Source: Acanthaster planci (lineage: Eukaryota; Echinodermata; Asteroidea; Valvatida; Acanthasteridae). From it: DNA of 35,408 nt. Shown piece after piece: positions 33,141-35,408 of the stretch. A model generated the notes under the pieces. The model did not search any database and had not been told where the DNA came from. It worked only from the letters and a program-made list of their open reading frames with translations. The stretch covers positions 958,549-993,956 of the forward strand of contig NW_019091449.1 in NCBI RefSeq assembly GCF_001949145.1. Direction: 5' to 3'. The translations under genes were made by a program, and so were the position numbers. Numbering within the stretch: the first letter of the stretch is position 1; each line of letters begins with the position of its first letter.

Positions 33141-34225
33141 GTAAAATATAATGAAGTCTCGCCAACTTTAAACCTCTTAGATCCTACAAAATCCACATGG
33201 TGGTTCTGAAGGATTGTGCAGGAGACAGGCAGATGGTTTGATTAAACCACTTCGCGCTGGGGGACCCGGTTTCGGGCACATAGGCTTTATACACGAAGCC
33301 AGGGAGCTCGAAATTGGACAAAAGAGTTGGCCCTTGTAACATAAGACCATACTCGGGAACAAAAGACTGAGCTGCTGGGAATTGCCAACATTTTTTTCAG
33401 TTGTCAATAGTGCAGAAAATCCATCATTGTTTAGAAAGATTATCCTTTTGTTTGTGGCATTCAGCGTGAGCGGATTACCACCAGGGACAAAAGCGCTCCA
33501 GCGCTCCAATGCAATACAATAACGCGATACAATAACGATGCACGCTAATCTTGCCCCTATTGAAAAGACGTGAGCAGCGCACTATGCCAGTTTCGGAAAC
33601 AAAAGAAAATAATGTAACAGGGCACAACCTAGGCTCTTTTTACGAGGCGGCAGGCCTGGCTAAAATATTCGGGCGTCAGTAGATGTTGTCTGTCGGATTA
33701 GATTAGACACCAGACAGTCATTTGTGTAGGTGTAAATGTCCCGTAAATGAAGTTATTAATTTTTTAAAGAATTTTGAAAACAGAAAAAAATGAATAATCA
33801 CCTGACCCAGCAGCATCAATATGGATAGATAGGCCCGGGCAAAGTGGTTAAGGTGCAGCCTGAACATGGATAGATAGGCCTGGTGCGAAGTGGTTAAGGC
33901 GCAGCCTGAACATGGATAGATAGGCCCGGCGCGAAGTGGTTAAGGCGCAGCCTGAACATGGATAGATAGGCCTGGCGCGAAGTAGTTAAGGCGCAGCCTG
34001 ACCATGGATAGATAGGCCTGGCGCGAAGTGGTTAAGGCGCAGCCTGGCAGCCATTAGTTTAGGTCATGCTGCTGCTTGAAATAGGCTATTGGTTTCTGGA
34101 AATTTCGGGGGGATATGGTAAGGTTCCCAACAAAATGCCTTAGGAGAAGGGGACAAAATGTGTGTTAGAACATAATGATATTGTTGATGAGTTTAATGTT
34201 TTCCATTTCTCTGTCATGTTTTTAG
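33141..34225 (+). other. ARNT intron 6 (1085 bp)
   Basis: GTAAAA donor; acceptor TCATGTTTTTAG. Apart from the 46-bp minisatellite at 33821-34048 I see no element or gene. The first 600 bp are almost free of ACATGT words. Confidence 0.85.
33821..34048 (+). repeat. 46-bp minisatellite, five copies, with tRNA A-box-like core
   Basis: Five head-to-tail units beginning ATGGATAGATAGGCCTGGCG and continuing CGAAGTGGTTAAGGCGCAGC then CTGAAC. Units 2-5 differ at only a few positions; unit 1 is the most divergent (CCCGGGCAAAG, AAGGTGCAG). The core TGGCGCGAAGTGGTTAAGGC resembles the A box and D-arm of Leu/Ser-type tRNAs, so the unit may derive from a tRNA-related SINE head. No B box is present, so it is not a tRNA gene. 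Confidence 0.95.
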
Positions 34226-34318
34226 GCGGCCGACGGTTTCCTATTTGTAGTTTCGTGCGACAGCGGGCGAATCATCTACACATCAGATTCAGTCCTCCCA
34301 GTCTTGAATCAGACACAG
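34226..34318 (+). CDS. arnt: ARNT coding exon 7: PAS-A core strands
   Basis: 93-nt exon, exactly 31 codons, phase 0 on both sides (acceptor TTTTTAG, donor CAG|GTATCT). Residues 161-191 start [20 protein letters not shown] and end PVLNQTQ. This is the first beta strands and following helix of PAS-A and aligns without gaps to vertebrate [20 protein letters not shown]...VLNQPQ. The exon could be skipped in frame, but that would destroy the PAS fold. Confidence 0.98.
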
Positions 34319-35253
34319 GTATCTATATATTAAATTCCCATTTTTTCGCAGAGAAAGGATGTATTCTGGTTTACGTACATATACGTGAATCACAGCCCAT
34401 TGTGTCAGAACAAAGCAGAAAAGGAGTCAGGGGCCACTACTGATCATTTTATACATTGCATAGTATCTTAGGTGGTGACAGGTTTTTCCCCCAGCAAACC
34501 AGAAGAGTGAAAACGTGTGATGAGATTATTCTTGGAGACAGATCCTGGAATCAGAATGTTGAAACTCAATATGGCTGTGAATGTAGTAGGCCATTTTGCA
34601 ACTATTTTTGCATTGAAAGCTTCAAGAGATGGACCCTTCACAAGGCATGTTACAGTGTAGATTAACATCGGCAAAATTTATCCCTCGAAGTTTCTTGCGC
34701 TAGTTGACTTGACGAAAACGGCAGCCAGTCCACCAGTCTGTGCAGCGTTCCCATAGATCAGCTGATTTCCTCCCTTTTCCCCACTTCCTGTCTGGGCCAC
34801 TTCAAAGTGATACGGCAGTCTAGAAAGTCTAGTGAATCTTCAGATTCTGGAATTTTCTTCTTTCATTGGGAACCACCAAGAAAATGGACTTGCCATAGAA
34901 ACTGGTCATTCCTGACATAATAAATGAAATCTCATTGCTCATTGAAAACATTTCTGCGAAAGATTTCAATACCCATTGGCTTACTACCATGCAATTTCGT
35001 AATAAATCGGTAAAGAAAAGCAAATCTAGGACAGCACAATATCAAAAATTGTGAAGGTGTTATTTTTTTACACAAACCAATTCAACATTGAGGTTTTCTC
35101 TCTGGAATGACATCAGAGATTTGCCCCTGATGATTGACATTTGCCCTGGCATACAGCCAATGGTCAACCAAAGCACATGTTCCTCTTAAAAAGGCAAGAC
35201 ATGGTATAACCAAGAACCCATGCCTGTTACCATGGTCTTTTGGTGTTGTACAG
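34319..35253 (+). other. ARNT intron 7 (935 bp)
   Basis: GTATCT donor; acceptor TTGGTGTTGTACAG. AT-rich with one ACGTACATATACGT-like word at 34373-34386; no element or gene seen. Confidence 0.85.
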
Positions 35254-35371
35254 AGTGACTGGGTAGGGACGTCCATCTTTGACCTCATCCATCCCGACGA
35301 TGCGGATAAAGTGAGGGAGCAACTCTCGACAACAGAGTCACCGACCAGTGGGAGGATCCTGGACCTGAAAA
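35254..35371 (+). CDS. arnt: ARNT coding exon 8: PAS-A continued, gene runs off the window
   Basis: 118-nt exon, acceptor GTACAG, donor AAA|A|GTGAGT, residues 192-230 plus one base. It starts [20 protein letters not shown] and ends GRILDLK, aligning with [20 protein letters not shown] and GRILDLKTG of vertebrate ARNT, including the PAS-family HPDD motif. The next exon, expected to complete PAS-A, lies beyond 35408; 35372-35408 is the start of intron 8. Confidence 0.97.
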
Positions 35372-35408
35372 GTGAGTCAAGGGGGTGAACAATGTCATTG
35401 GCTAATTT

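Overview
The window is nuclear DNA of an intron-rich animal. It carries one recognisable host gene, the 5' part of an orthologue of ARNT (aryl hydrocarbon receptor nuclear translocator, also called HIF-1beta or tango), read on the + strand and running off the right edge. Eight coding exons can be placed from the amino-acid match and GT-AG splice sites: 6081-6183, 20959-21010, 26914-26961, 27725-27763, 32204-32361, 33061-33140, 34226-34318 and 35254-35371. Phases agree at every junction, giving 691 nt (230 codons plus one base). They encode an acidic N-terminus with a basic RKRK cluster, the whole bHLH DNA-binding and dimerisation region, and the start of PAS-A. The rest of PAS-A, PAS-B and the transactivation region lie beyond the window. 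The bHLH sequence matches ARNT/ARNT2, not the paralogue BMAL/cycle.

Organism: large introns, an ARNT close to the vertebrate form, pervasive self-complementary (ACATGT)n/(GTACAT)n microsatellite DNA, a short mobile element with GGGCCCAATTTCATAGAGCT ends, and a foldback element with arms of short tandem repeats together suggest a marine invertebrate deuterostome. An echinoderm is my first guess; a hemichordate or cephalochordate is not excluded. This is inference.

Layout: 1-6030 is upstream or intergenic DNA with a 23-bp minisatellite, a hAT-like element with an 8-bp target duplication, a GGGCCC-ended MITE and a CCCAACT-rich MITE with a 5-bp target duplication. Intron 1 (14.8 kb) holds a decayed mariner-like transposon, a tRNA-derived SINE, two palindromic elements, a decayed jockey/CR1-type LINE that was itself interrupted by a second insertion (with an assembly gap inside it), a 33-bp minisatellite, and two sister MITEs with 8-bp target duplications. 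Intron 2 is mostly microsatellite-rich filler. Intron 4 has a foldback element of about 560 bp with 16-bp tandem repeats in its arms. Intron 6 has a 46-bp minisatellite. A block from about 10.2 to 16.9 kb is almost free of the ACATGT motif and looks compositionally distinct.

I saw no operon-like system, CRISPR array, rRNA or intact tRNA gene, and no second convincing host gene. The most informative points are the in-frame skippable microexons just before the bHLH, which mirror the alternatively spliced exon of vertebrate ARNT, and a series of short transposons whose ends and target duplications can be read directly.
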